Shown: piece by piece, positions 9,531-21,624 of the stretch
Numbering within the stretch: the first letter of the stretch is position 1
How the letters are laid out: each line of letters starts with the position of its first letter
NCBI GenBank assembly: GCA_963761325.1
Contig: CAVXGZ010000001.1
Coordinates: 186,001-250,000, forward strand
DNA from: Streptantibioticus_C sp963761325
GTDB taxonomy: Bacteria; Actinomycetota; Actinomycetes; Streptomycetales; Streptomycetaceae
Length of the DNA stretch: 64,000 nt
Reading direction: 5' to 3'
Notes under the pieces: generated by a model
What the model was told of the DNA's origin: nothing
The model's database searches: none
Seen by the model: the letters and a program-made list of their open reading frames with translations, nothing else
Position numbers and translations under genes: made by a program

Positions 9531-10724
9531 ATGAGCACCAAGGACTACGTGGAGAAGGACTACTACAAGGTCCTCGGCGTCCCCAAGGACGCCACCGAAG
9601 CCGAGATCAAGAAGGCGTACCGCAAGCTCGCCCGCGAGTTCCACCCGGACGCCAACAAGGGTGACGCCAAGGCCGAGGACCGCTTCAAGGAGATCTCCGA
9701 GGCCAACGACATCCTCTCCGACGCCAAGCGCCGCAAGGAGTACGACGAGGCGCGCACGCTGTTCGGCAACGGGGGTTTCCGCTCCCCGGGCGGTCCGGCG
9801 GGCGGGGCCGGCGGGTTCGGCTTCGACCTCGGCGACCTGTTCGGCGGCGGCCAGCCGGGGCCCGGCCCCGGTCCCGGCGGCGCGGGCGGCGGCTTCGGCG
9901 GCGGCCTGGGCGACGTGTTCGGCGGCCTGTTCAACCGCGGCGGCACCACCCGTACCCAGCCGCGGCGCGGGCAGGACATCGAGTCCGAGGTGACGCTGAG
10001 CTTCACCGAGGCGGTGGACGGCGCCACGGTGCCGCTGCGGATGTCCTCCTCGGCGCCGTGCAAGGCGTGCGCCGGCACCGGCGACAAGAAGGGCACCCCC
10101 CGGGTCTGCCCGACCTGCGTCGGCACCGGCCAGGTCTCGCGCGGCGGAGGCGGCGGCTTCTCGCTGACCGACCCGTGCATGGAGTGCAAGGGCCGCGGCA
10201 TGATCGCCCAGGACCCGTGCGACGTCTGCAAGGGCAGCGGCCGGGCGAGCAGCGCCCGCACCATGCAGGTCAGGATCCCGGCCGGCGTCAGCGACGGCCA
10301 GCGCATCCGGCTGCGCGGCAAGGGCGCTCCCGGCGAGCGCGGCGGGCCCAACGGCGACCTGTACGTCGTGGTCCACGTGCACGCCCACCCGGTCTTCGGG
10401 CGCAAGGGCGACAACCTCCTGGTGACCGTCCCGGTGACCTTCCCGGAGGCGGCGCTGGGCGGCGAGATCAAGGTTCCCACCCTCGGCGGCCCGGCCGTCA
10501 CCCTGAAGCTGCCCCCCGGCACGCCCAACGGCCGGACGCTGCGCGCCCGGGGCAAGGGCGCCGTGCGCAAGGACGGGACCCGGGGCGATCTGCTGGTCAC
10601 CGTCGAGGTCTCGGTGCCGTCGGCCGTCGAGGGCGACGCGCTGTCGGCGCTGGAGTCGTATCGCGAGGCGACCGCGGGTGGCGACCCGCGGGCGGAGCTG
10701 TTCAAGGCGGCGAAGGGAGCATGA
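9531..10724 (+). CDS. dnaJ: Co-chaperone DnaJ
   Basis: A 397-aa Hsp40. ATG 9531 follows GGAGGAGGG, and STKDYVEKDYYKVLGV is the usual actinobacterial N-terminus. The J domain carries HPD (in FHPDANKG). A Gly/Phe-rich linker spans about residues 80-145. The zinc finger has four CxxCxGxG-type repeats (CKACAGTG, CPTCVGTG, CMECKGRG, CDVCKGSG), followed by the C-terminal peptide-binding domains. It stimulates DnaK ATPase and delivers substrates. It ends one base before the hspR start codon. Confidence 0.95.
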   Translation: MSTKDYVEKDYYKVLGVPKDATEAEIKKAYRKLAREFHPDANKGDAKAEDRFKEISEANDILSDAKRRKEYDEARTLFGNGGFRSPGGPAGGAGGFGFDLGDLFGGGQPGPGPGPGGAGGGFGGGLGDVFGGLFNRGGTTRTQPRRGQDIESEVTLSFTEAVDGATVPLRMSSSAPCKACAGTGDKKGTPRVCPTCVGTGQVSRGGGGGFSLTDPCMECKGRGMIAQDPCDVCKGSGRASSARTMQVRIPAGVSDGQRIRLRGKGAPGERGGPNGDLYVVVHVHAHPVFGRKGDNLLVTVPVTFPEAALGGEIKVPTLGGPAVTLKLPPGTPNGRTLRARGKGAVRKDGTRGDLLVTVEVSVPSAVEGDALSALESYREATAGGDPRAELFKAAKGA

Positions 10725-10725
10725 G

Positions 10726-11175
10726 ATGGACGGCCGGGGAGCACGCCGCAATCCATACGAGCTGACCGACGAGTCACCCGTTTACGTGATCTCGGTCGCG
10801 GCGCAGCTGTCCGGACTGCACCCGCAGACCCTGCGGCAGTACGACCGGTTGGGGCTGGTCTCGCCGGACCGCACCGCCGGCCGCGGTCGGCGGTACTCGG
10901 CGCGGGACATCGAACTCCTGCGCCAGGTGCAGCAGTTGAGCCAGGACGAGGGCATCAACCTGGCCGGCATCAAACGCATCATCGAGTTGGAGAACCAGGT
11001 GGCCGCCCTGCAGGCGAGGGTGGCCGAACTGCAGGCCGGGCTGGAGGGCGCCGCCGCGACGCTCCGCCAGCGCGAGGCCGCGGTCCACGCCTCCTACCGG
11101 CGCGACCTGGTGCGCTACGAGGACGTCCAGCAGACCAGCGCGCTGGTCGTGTGGCGCCCCAAGCGCCGGGACTGA
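10726..11175 (+). CDS. hspR: Heat-shock repressor HspR (MerR family)
   Basis: A 149-aa protein whose ATG 10726 lies one base after the dnaJ stop. The MerR-type helix-turn-helix spans about residues 20-60 (VYVISVAAQLSGLHPQTLRQ, YDRLGLV) with the wing in GRRYS. A coiled-coil segment follows (LENQVAALQARVAELQ). In Streptomyces it represses the dnaK operon, clpB and lon by binding HAIR repeats with DnaK as co-repressor. Good HAIR sites lie before dnaK and clpB here. Confidence 0.95.
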   Translation: MDGRGARRNPYELTDESPVYVISVAAQLSGLHPQTLRQYDRLGLVSPDRTAGRGRRYSARDIELLRQVQQLSQDEGINLAGIKRIIELENQVAALQARVAELQAGLEGAAATLRQREAAVHASYRRDLVRYEDVQQTSALVVWRPKRRD

Positions 11176-11199
11176 AGCAGCCCCGCGCGTGCGATTCCC

Positions 11200-11230
11200 C
11201 CGGCCCCCGGCGTTCCGCGCCGGGGGCCGG
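11200..11230. terminator. Hairpin after the dnaK operon
   Basis: A perfect 13-bp stem CCGGCCCCCGGCG / CGCCGGGGGCCGG with a 5-nt loop, 25 nt after the hspR stop and 12 nt before the stop of the convergent gene. It can serve both directions. Confidence 0.7.
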
Positions 11231-11242
11231 CCGCGTGCCGGG

Positions 11243-11656
11243 TCAGGACAGGCCGGCGCTGCCCATCGCCCGGGTCAGCGCGATCTCGATGACCACCCGC
11301 CGCGGGTCCTGCCTGGTGGTCCGCCGGTAGCGGTCCTCGTAGCGGCGCACCGCCTCGGCGACGGCCTCGGGGTCGTCCGAGACGGTGGCCAGCCCCTCCA
11401 GGGTGGCCCAGCGCGGTCCGGAGTTCTGGCAGACGGCGACCGCCGCGCCGCCGGGGCCGGCCGCCCGGATGTTGCCGGCCTTGGCGCTGGTCGTGCGGGT
11501 GGTGACCCGGGCCAGGCCGGCCCGCGGGTCGTAGCTGACGCCGACCGGGACCACGTGCGGGGTGCCGTCCGGGCGCAGAGTGGTCAAGGTGGCGTAGTGC
11601 GGCTCCTGCCAGAAGGCGAGGAACGCGGGTCCGGGGCGTAGGGGATCGATCGCCAT
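11243..11656 (-). CDS. PPOX-class oxidoreductase, putatively F420-dependent
   Basis: A 137-aa split-barrel flavin/F420-binding protein. HYATLTTLRPDGTPHVVPV in the first strands and the spacing to WATLEGLATV resemble the Rv1155-type F420-dependent family, rather than true pyridoxamine phosphate oxidases. ATG 11656 is preceded by TACGTT ending 7 nt upstream and no Shine-Dalgarno, so it may be leaderless; an in-frame TTG at 11665 is the alternative. It sits between the dnaK operon and clpB but is read the other way. Substrate unknown. Confidence 0.75.
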   Translation of the reverse strand: MAIDPLRPGPAFLAFWQEPHYATLTTLRPDGTPHVVPVGVSYDPRAGLARVTTRTTSAKAGNIRAAGPGGAAVAVCQNSGPRWATLEGLATVSDDPEAVAEAVRRYEDRYRRTTRQDPRRVVIEIALTRAMGSAGLS

Positions 11657-11715
11657 GGGTGACAACGTACCGCGCGGTCGGCGGCGGACCTGCGGCGCGA
11701 AACCCGCCCCGCAAA

Positions 11716-11736
11716 GTTGAGCGGAATAGACTCAAC
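11716..11736 (+). promoter_or_regulatory. HAIR operator at the clpB promoter
   Basis: GTTGAGC-N7-ACTCAAC matches the HspR inverted repeat except at its outermost bases and one inner base, and the arms match each other. A -10-like TATGCT follows at 11743-11748. Binding here would block the clpB promoter, predicting co-regulation with the dnaK operon. Confidence 0.8.
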
Positions 11737-11810
11737 TTGCCTTATGCTCGATGAAGCAGAGGAAGGACGTGGCCGGAGCAAGGCCGCACGAGGAGGAGGT
11801 CCGCGCAACC

Positions 11811-14474
<2,664 letters not shown>

Positions 14475-14558
14475 CACCCGCGCCGGCAGCGGCCGGGGTT
14501 GCCACGCCCCCGCGACGATGCGGGAGGATGACGGAATTCCGTACGAAGGGAACCCGCG

Positions 14559-15098
14559 GTGAGCATCGACCCGTCCTCTATTCCGAACTTCGGTGGCCGG
14601 CCCGCCAACGAGCCGCCCGCCGGCCCGCCCGGAGGAGGCGTGATCCGTCCAGACCAGGATCTGGTCAAGCAGTTGCTGGACCAGATGGAGCTGAAGTACG
14701 TCGTGGACGACGAGGGTGACCTCACGGCGCCCTGGGAGCAGTTCCGCACGTACTTCATGTTCCGCGGCGACGGCGAGCAGGAGGTCTTCGCGGTCCGCAC
14801 CTTCTACGACCGGCCGTACACCCTGGACGACAAGGCCAAGCTGCTGGAGGTGCTGGACGCCTGGAACCGGCAGACCCTGTGGCCGAAGGTCTACAGCCAC
14901 ACCCAGGAGGACGGCGCGGTCCGGCTGATCGGCGAGGCGCAGATGCTGCTGGGCCTCGGCGTGGGCTTGGAGCACTTCGTCTCCAGCACGGTCAGCTGGG
15001 TGCGCGCCTCGATCGACTTCGACAAGTGGGTCGTCGACCAGCTCGGCCTGGAGAAGGACGCCGACTCCGGGAGCGACGACGCCCCCGGGGAGGAGTAG
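14559..15098 (+). CDS. YbjN domain-containing protein
   Basis: A 179-aa soluble protein starting at GTG 14559 with GAAGGG upstream. After a Pro/Gly-rich N-terminus, residues ~45-165 form a YbjN-type fold (WEQFRTYFMFRG, a central beta-sheet, then LLGLGVGLEHF). YbjN-type domains are related to type III secretion chaperones, but actinobacterial members have no assigned function. It is cytoplasmic, with an acidic tail. It ends shortly before a very strong bidirectional hairpin. Confidence 0.8.
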   Translation: MSIDPSSIPNFGGRPANEPPAGPPGGGVIRPDQDLVKQLLDQMELKYVVDDEGDLTAPWEQFRTYFMFRGDGEQEVFAVRTFYDRPYTLDDKAKLLEVLDAWNRQTLWPKVYSHTQEDGAVRLIGEAQMLLGLGVGLEHFVSSTVSWVRASIDFDKWVVDQLGLEKDADSGSDDAPGEE

Positions 15099-15109
15099 CC
15101 CGGCCGGCA

Positions 15110-15148
15110 CCGCGGCCCGGCGACCGGTCTCCGGTCGCCGGGCCGCGG
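15110..15148. terminator. Strong bidirectional hairpin
   Basis: Two 18-bp perfect arms, 15110-15127 (CCGCGGCCCGGCGACCGG) and 15131-15148, separated by TCT, lie between the convergent YbjN and aminotransferase genes. No U-tract. Confidence 0.75.
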
Positions 15149-15152
15149 CGCG

Positions 15153-16346
15153 TCAGGACGCCTTGAGCCGGGCCGCCGCCTCGCGCAGCACGTCGAGCCG
15201 CTTGCAGAACGCGAACCGCACGAACGGCGCCCCGGCTGCCCGGTCGTCGTAGAAGACCGCGGTGGGGATCGCCACCACCCCGCAGCGCTCCGGCAGCTCG
15301 CGGCAGAAGGCGAAGCCGTCGGTCGCGCCGAGCGGGCGGATGTCGGCGGTCACGAAGTAGGTGCCGGCCGGCCGGAAGACGCTGAACCCGGCCTCCGCCA
15401 GCCCGGCCGACAGCACGTCGCGCTTCTCGCGCAGGTCGGCCGCCAGCCCGCTGTAGTAGGACTCCGGCAGCCGCAGCGCCTCGGCGACCGCGTACTGGAA
15501 CGGCCCGGCCGAGACGTAGGTCAGGAACTGCTTGGCGGTGCGGACCGCGTCGACCAGCTCGGGGCGGGCGGTGACCCAGCCGACCTTCCAGCCGGTGAAG
15601 GAGAAGGTCTTGCCGGCCGAGGAGATGGTGACGGTGCGCTCCCGCATGCCGGGGAAGGCGGCGATCGGCAGGTGCTCGCCGTCGAAGACCAGGTGCTCGT
15701 AGACCTCGTCGGTGACGACCAGCAGGTCGTGGTCGACGGCGAGTTCGGCGACGGCGGCCAGCTCGGCGCGGGAGAGCACGGTGCCGGTGGGGTTGTGCGG
15801 GGTGTTGAGCAGGATGAGGCGGGTGCGGTCGGTGACCGCGCCGCGCAGCTCGTCCAGGTCGAGCACGAACCGGTCGCCGGACGGCCGCAGCGTGACCGGC
15901 ACCCGGACGCCGCCGGCCATCGCGATGTTCGCCGCGTACGAGTCGTAGTACGGCTCCAGGGCGATCACCTCGTCGCCCGGCTCGACCAGGGCGAGCAGCG
16001 CGGCGGCGATCGCCTCGGTGGCGCCGGCCGTCACCAGCACCTCGCGGTCCGGGTCGAACTCCAGCCCGTAGTACGCCTTCTGGTGCTCGGCGATCGCGGT
16101 GCGCAGCTCGGGGACGCCGGGCCCCGGCGGGTACTGGTTGCCGCGGCCGTCGCGCAGCGCCCGCACCGCGGCCTCGCGGACCGTCTCCGGGCCGTCGGTG
16201 TCCGGAAAGCCCTGGCCGAGGTTGATCGATCCGGTCCGGGCGGCGAGCGCGGACATCTCGGCGAAGATCGTGGTGCCGAAGCCGGCGAGCCGGCGGTTGA
16301 GCAGCGGGCGGCCGGACTCCGGCCGGTTCGGGCCTGTCATCGTCAT
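15153..16346 (-). CDS. PLP-dependent aminotransferase (class I, KAT/methionine-type)
   Basis: A 397-aa fold-type I aminotransferase. INLGQGFPDTDGP near residue 40, YPPGPGVPELR, VTAGATEAI, NTPHNPTG, and the PLP-lysine segment SSAGKTFSFTGWKVGW are all present. These features fit the subgroup containing kynurenine and methionine aminotransferases and some succinyldiaminopimelate aminotransferases, so the substrate stays open. ATG 16346 has GGAGGA upstream; a second ATG two codons in is possible. It stands alone, with no operon partner. Confidence 0.85.
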   Translation of the reverse strand: MTMTGPNRPESGRPLLNRRLAGFGTTIFAEMSALAARTGSINLGQGFPDTDGPETVREAAVRALRDGRGNQYPPGPGVPELRTAIAEHQKAYYGLEFDPDREVLVTAGATEAIAAALLALVEPGDEVIALEPYYDSYAANIAMAGGVRVPVTLRPSGDRFVLDLDELRGAVTDRTRLILLNTPHNPTGTVLSRAELAAVAELAVDHDLLVVTDEVYEHLVFDGEHLPIAAFPGMRERTVTISSAGKTFSFTGWKVGWVTARPELVDAVRTAKQFLTYVSAGPFQYAVAEALRLPESYYSGLAADLREKRDVLSAGLAEAGFSVFRPAGTYFVTADIRPLGATDGFAFCRELPERCGVVAIPTAVFYDDRAAGAPFVRFAFCKRLDVLREAAARLKAS

Positions 16347-16482
16347 GTGCGCATCCTCCGGTGGAACCTCTGGAAATCCTCAACTCGGCCATATCAGGCA
16401 CCCGAAGCGGGAATAATCCCGGACATACGCGGAAGCGCCTCGCTACGGGGGACGTATCGGGGGATCTTCGGGGGACGAGAGA

Positions 16483-16665
16483 GTGAGGTGGGGTGGCGTG
16501 TCCGCCCTGGGAGTCATCATTCTGGCCTGCATGCTGGCCGTCGTCGCCGCGGGGATCGCCCTGGCGTCGCGGCCGGCCGCCCGATCGGGGCGTCATCCGG
16601 CACGCGGCGAAGCAACCCCGGCGCGGGGAACGGCCGATGCGTCGCCGGACGTGTCCAGCAGGTGA
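16483..16665 (+). CDS. Small single-pass membrane protein
   Basis: A 60-aa protein with one membrane helix near the N-terminus (SALGVIILACMLAVVAAGIALA) and a polar, basic C-terminal tail. Start is GTG 16483, or GTG 16498 five codons later. It is not recognised as a known family. It is divergent from the aminotransferase, and its codon pattern is consistent with coding. Confidence 0.45.
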   Translation: MRWGGVSALGVIILACMLAVVAAGIALASRPAARSGRHPARGEATPARGTADASPDVSSR

Positions 16666-16827
16666 ACCAAACCGTTCGAATCAGTCCGTTGTGTATGCGA
16701 TTGGGCGCGAACGGGTAAAAAACGCGCGGGGGCAGGGTATTTCATGATTCCGTATACCCGGACTCCCCGTGGACACGAGCCGGCGGACGAATCCATCCAC
16801 TGCAGTGCGTGCTTGCGGAGCCGACCC

Positions 16828-17388
16828 ATGCTCACCACACTCGAAACCGCCTACACCGACACCCGCGCCGGGGACCTGGCCTGGCGGTTGGGCAAGGAAC
16901 CACTGCCGGCCCTGGCCGTGGTCGACCTCGACCTCGAACTGCCACCCGCGGCCGGCCGGCGCCGACCATGCCGCGCGCAGGTGCAGATGCGCCTGCTCGG
17001 CGCCTCGCACCAGGTGCTGCTCTCCGCCGGCAACGGCGCCTGCTCGGAGACCGTCGCGTGCATGGCGGGCAGCAGGACACCGCTGCCGCTCGGGGTGGCC
17101 GAACGCGTCGGGGAGTGGGACTACGAATTCGCCGCCCGCGTCGAGACGCTGTCGCACAGCGCCTTCACCAGCAGGGCCCAGGAGTTGCTGGCGCTGGTCG
17201 CCGAACACCCGAACGGGTTGGCCGGCCGCTTCCCGGGCGACCCGAACGCGTTCACCGCGATGCTCGTCCAACGGGCCCCGGCCACCGACGAGTCCCCCGG
17301 CGACGTGGTGTGGCGGACCTGGCACGCCTATCCGCAGGAGGGCCGGCTGGTGGCCACCCGCTCCCGGCTGTCGGGCCTGGCGACCTGA
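16828..17388 (+). CDS. DUF2617 family protein
   Basis: A 186-aa soluble protein. I start it at ATG 16828 (MLTTLETAYTDTRAGDLAWRLG), the usual N-terminus of DUF2617, with GGAG 7 nt upstream; an ATG at 16744 would add 28 residues that look non-coding. The family is actinobacterial and of unknown function. It precedes three forward genes (SRPBCC protein, aldose epimerase, pyrE) but is separated from them by 56 bp. Confidence 0.8.
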   Translation: MLTTLETAYTDTRAGDLAWRLGKEPLPALAVVDLDLELPPAAGRRRPCRAQVQMRLLGASHQVLLSAGNGACSETVACMAGSRTPLPLGVAERVGEWDYEFAARVETLSHSAFTSRAQELLALVAEHPNGLAGRFPGDPNAFTAMLVQRAPATDESPGDVVWRTWHAYPQEGRLVATRSRLSGLAT

Positions 17389-17444
17389 AGCTGCCGTGTC
17401 GGCCCGCTGCCACTCCCGGCCCGGTATCGGTAGGCTCGTGTGGT

Positions 17445-18341
17445 ATGGAGCATGAGGCGTTCGTTCCGTTTCCGGTCGGGGTCGTCCGGAGGGCTCTGGC
17501 CGAGCCGGACCGGGTGGCCCGGTGTGTCTCGGCTGCCCAGCGCGACACGGACGCGCCCGCCGGCACGCTGGCCGGCCGGCTTCGGCTGCGCATCGGCGGG
17601 TCGAGCATCACCTACCGCGGCGAGTTGCGGATCGCCGAGTGCGACGGCGGCTTCGAGATCGAGGGCGAGGGCACCGAGTCGCGCGGCACCGGCGTGGTGA
17701 AGCTGGCCCTGGTCATCGGGCTCGACCCGGAGGACGGCGGCACCCGGCTCGGCTTCTCCGGCGCGGTCCAGGCCGACGGCCGGCTCGCCGAGTACGACGA
17801 GGCCACCGTGGAGGCCGCCGGGCGCCGGCTGCTGGAGCGGTTCGTCGCCGACCTGACCACCGACCTGGACGCCGAGCCCTCGCCGCCCGCCGCGCCCGAC
17901 TCCCCGCACCCCCGGCCGGCCGCCGGGACCGGCCCGGTCGCACCCGCCGCCGGCGCCGCCGACACCCCCGCCCCCGGGCCGGCCGCCGACGAGCCGGACG
18001 CGCCCGCCGCCGGCGCCGCCGACGAGGAGGAGGCCGCCGAGCAGGACGACGACGCGGTGGAGATCGAGGTGCCGGAGACGGTCGCCGGGCTGGACGAGGA
18101 GTCCGCCGTCTCGGCCGAGTCCGCGGCCGAGCCGCCCGCCGAGGCCGCGCACGCCCGGCGCACCATGATCGGCCGCAGCGCCGAGGAGGTGGACCACGCG
18201 CCGCCGCGCGGCCGTTACGCGCCGGTGGCCGCGCCGAGCGGCGGTTCGGCCGGCGACACCCTGCGCTGGGCCGCGCCGGCCGCGGCCGCGCTGCTGGCCT
18301 CCGCGGTGGTGGTAGGCCGGGCGCTGCGCAAGCGCCGGTAG
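17445..18341 (+). CDS. SRPBCC-fold protein with C-terminal membrane anchor
   Basis: A 298-aa protein. Residues 1-140 look like a SRPBCC/CoxG-type START-like domain (FVPFPVGVVRRALAEPDRVARC, then RLRLRIGGSSITYRGEL and an amphipathic C-terminal helix). Residues ~145-235 are a long Ala/Pro/Glu-rich linker, and one membrane helix lies near the C-terminus (LRWAAPAAAALLASAVVVG) followed by RALRKRR, a tail-anchored layout. TAGGCT ends 8 nt before ATG 17445 and there is no Shine-Dalgarno, so it may be leaderless. The ligand is unknown. Confidence 0.7.
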   Translation: MEHEAFVPFPVGVVRRALAEPDRVARCVSAAQRDTDAPAGTLAGRLRLRIGGSSITYRGELRIAECDGGFEIEGEGTESRGTGVVKLALVIGLDPEDGGTRLGFSGAVQADGRLAEYDEATVEAAGRRLLERFVADLTTDLDAEPSPPAAPDSPHPRPAAGTGPVAPAAGAADTPAPGPAADEPDAPAAGAADEEEAAEQDDDAVEIEVPETVAGLDEESAVSAESAAEPPAEAAHARRTMIGRSAEEVDHAPPRGRYAPVAAPSGGSAGDTLRWAAPAAAALLASAVVVGRALRKRR

Positions 18342-18350
18342 ATTCGGGAC

Positions 18351-19175
18351 ATGACCGAGACACCCGAGACAACCGACTCCCGCACGCCGTCCGTTCGCCT
18401 GACCGCGGGCGACGCCGACGTCACGGTCCTGCCCGGGCTGGGCTGCCGGATCGGCAGCCTGCGCGTCGCCGGCACCGAACTGCTGCGCCAGGGCGAGCGG
18501 TACGGCGCGTTCCCCATGGTCCCGTGGTGCGGGCGCACCGCGCTGGGCCGCTTCCGCAACGGCGGCGTCAGCCACCAACTCCCGGCGAACTCACCGCCGC
18601 ACGCCATCCACGGCACCGGCCGCGAGACCGTGTGGCGCCAGGCCCCCGGCGGCGACGAGCGCACCGCCGCGTTCGTCTACGACCTGGCCGACCCGTGGCC
18701 GTACCCCGGCCGGGTCACCCAGACGTTCGCGCTGACCGAGGACACGCTGACGCTCGGCATGTCGGTGGAGACCGCCGGTGACTCCTTCCCGGCGCAGGCC
18801 GGCTGGCACCCGTGGTTCCACCGCAACCTGGGCAACGGCGGCAAGGACGTCACGGTGGACTTCGCGCCCGCCTGGCAGGAGGAGCGCGGCGCCGACCACA
18901 TCCCGACCGGCCGGCGCACCGAGCCGCTGCCCGGTCCGTGGGACGACTGCTTCGGCATGCCGGACGGCGCCGACGTCACGCTGACCTGGCCGGGCGAGCT
19001 GCTGCTGCGGGTCACCAGCCGCTCGCCGTGGGTGGTGGTCTACGACGAGCAGCCGGAGGCGGTCTGCGTGGAGCCGCAGTCCGGCCCGCCGAACGGGCTG
19101 AACACCGCGCCGCGGCTGGTCACCCGGATCGATCCGCTGGAGATGGCCGCCACCTTGGCCTGGCAGCGGCTCTGA
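18351..19175 (+). CDS. Aldose 1-epimerase family protein
   Basis: A 274-aa galactose-mutarotase-fold enzyme, expected to interconvert sugar anomers. Family marks include HAIHGTGRETVW (first catalytic-region His), AGWHPWFHR (second His) and VCVEPQSGPPNGLN near the C-terminus with the catalytic Glu. ATG 18351 lies 9 bp after the preceding stop. TAGATT ends 6 nt upstream, so a leaderless transcript starting inside the upstream gene's end is plausible. The sugar substrate is unknown. Confidence 0.8.
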   Translation: MTETPETTDSRTPSVRLTAGDADVTVLPGLGCRIGSLRVAGTELLRQGERYGAFPMVPWCGRTALGRFRNGGVSHQLPANSPPHAIHGTGRETVWRQAPGGDERTAAFVYDLADPWPYPGRVTQTFALTEDTLTLGMSVETAGDSFPAQAGWHPWFHRNLGNGGKDVTVDFAPAWQEERGADHIPTGRRTEPLPGPWDDCFGMPDGADVTLTWPGELLLRVTSRSPWVVVYDEQPEAVCVEPQSGPPNGLNTAPRLVTRIDPLEMAATLAWQRL

Positions 19176-19212
19176 GCGGATCCCCGGTCGAACACCCCCT
19201 ACCCTCGTCCCC

Positions 19213-19752
19213 ATGACAGACGCCCGTGACGCCCTGCTGCGGCAGATCAAGGACAAGGCCGTGGTGCACGGCAAGGTGACGCTCTCCTCGGGGATGGCGG
19301 CCGACTACTACATCGACCTGCGCCGGGTCACCCTGGACGGGCGGGCCGCGCCGCTGGTCGGCGAGGTCATGCTGGAGGTGACCGAGGGCCTGGAGTACGA
19401 CGCGGTCGGCGGCCTGACGCTGGGCGCCGACCCGGTGGCCACCGCGATGCTGCACGCCGCCGCCGCCCGGGGCCGGGAACTGGACGCCTTCGTGGTCCGC
19501 AAGGCCGGCAAGGCGCACGGTCTGCAGCGCCGCGTCGAGGGCCCGGACGTCAAGGGCCGCCGGGTGCTCGCGGTCGAGGACACCTCCACCACCGGCGGCT
19601 CGGTGCTGACCGCGGTCGAGGCGCTGCGCGAGGCGGGTGCCGAGGTGGTCGGCATCGCGGTCATCGTGGAGCGCGGCGCGAGCGACGCCATCACCGCGAC
19701 CGGGCTGCCCTACTACCAGGCGTACACGGCGGCGGACTTGGGCCTGGAGTGA
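19213..19752 (+). CDS. pyrE: Orotate phosphoribosyltransferase
   Basis: A 179-aa enzyme that joins orotate to PRPP to make OMP in pyrimidine synthesis. The PRPP-binding motif is VLAVEDTSTTGGS (residues ~118-130), and the flexible-loop Lys/His region is RKAGKAHG. ATG 19213 has TACCCT ending 7 nt upstream and no Shine-Dalgarno. It is followed by a perfect 16-bp hairpin, so it is separate from fba. Confidence 0.95.
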   Translation: MTDARDALLRQIKDKAVVHGKVTLSSGMAADYYIDLRRVTLDGRAAPLVGEVMLEVTEGLEYDAVGGLTLGADPVATAMLHAAAARGRELDAFVVRKAGKAHGLQRRVEGPDVKGRRVLAVEDTSTTGGSVLTAVEALREAGAEVVGIAVIVERGASDAITATGLPYYQAYTAADLGLE

Positions 19753-19767
19753 CGGTGGGCCGGCGCT

Positions 19768-19801
19768 CGGGTTCCGCGGACCGCCCGGTCCGCGGAACCC
19801 G
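19768..19801 (+). terminator. Terminator after pyrE
   Basis: A perfect 16-bp stem, CGGGTTCCGCGGACCG with its complement, and a 2-nt CC loop, 15 nt after the pyrE stop. No U-tract follows. Confidence 0.7.
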
Positions 19802-19954
19802 GCCGCCGGCCGCCTTGGGTCCGCACAACCGTGCAAAAGGGCGCAAAACCGGGTATGGACCTGCTGGCGGAGTCTGGGAAGATGTGGGCGACAAAGGCGT
19901 CCGAGGCTGCCGGCCCGAAGTACCGAGAACCCGCACATCGCAAGGAGCGGACAC

Positions 19955-20977
<1,023 letters not shown>

Positions 20978-21041
20978 CCGTCCGATAACCACACCGCCAC
21001 ACCGCACCACACAGGGCATCACCCCGCACTCCGGCGCCACC

Positions 21042-21079
21042 CACGGCCCCGGGAGACCGCACGGTCTCCCGGGGCCGTG
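21042..21079 (+). terminator. Terminator after fbaA
   Basis: A perfect 18-bp stem from 21042 to 21079 (arm CACGGCCCCGGGAGACCG) with a 2-nt CA loop. No U-tract. Confidence 0.75.
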
Positions 21080-21114
21080 CGACGTGCGGCGCCGGACGCG
21101 GCAGACTGGAACCC

Positions 21115-21528
21115 ATGGCCACACACGAGAACCTGCTCGGGGGACCCGCCCCGACCCACCTGCCCGACGACCCCGAGCCGCGCGAGCTGCTCGCCTCCGG
21201 CGCGGCCCCGGCCGACGTCGCCGCGAAGTATCCGGCGTCCTCGCTGGCCTGGGCGCAGCTGGCCGACGACGCCTACCAGTCCGGCGACGTGGTGGCGTCC
21301 TACGCGTACGCCAGGACCGGCTACCACCGCGGTCTGGACGCGCTGCGCCGGGCCGGCTGGCGCGGCCACGGCCCGGTCCCGTTCGAGCACGAGCCCAACC
21401 GGGGCTTCCTGCGCGCGCTGCACGCCCTCGGCCGGGCGGCGCAGGCGATCGGCGAGCAGGACGAGTACGACCGTTGCGCGACCTTCCTGCGGGACTCTTC
21501 CCCCACCGCGGCGGACACCCTCACCTGA
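21115..21528 (+). CDS. DUF3151 domain-containing protein
   Basis: A 137-aa protein matching actinobacterial DUF3151: ENLLGGPAPTHLPDDPEPRELL at the N-terminus, then helical segments with SSLAWAQLADDAY and GYHRGLDALRRAGWRG. The helices suggest a TPR-like fold. Function unknown. CAGACT ends 7 nt before ATG 21115 with no clear Shine-Dalgarno. It lies just after the fbaA terminator and before the kyn operon. Confidence 0.85.
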   Translation: MATHENLLGGPAPTHLPDDPEPRELLASGAAPADVAAKYPASSLAWAQLADDAYQSGDVVASYAYARTGYHRGLDALRRAGWRGHGPVPFEHEPNRGFLRALHALGRAAQAIGEQDEYDRCATFLRDSSPTAADTLT

Positions 21529-21624
21529 GCCGCCGCTCAGCGAAACCTTGCGGTTCTGCCGGGCCGTGCGGAAGATCTCCGCATGGCCCGGCGATCCCGG
21601 GTCGGCCATGAACGGAGTAAGCCC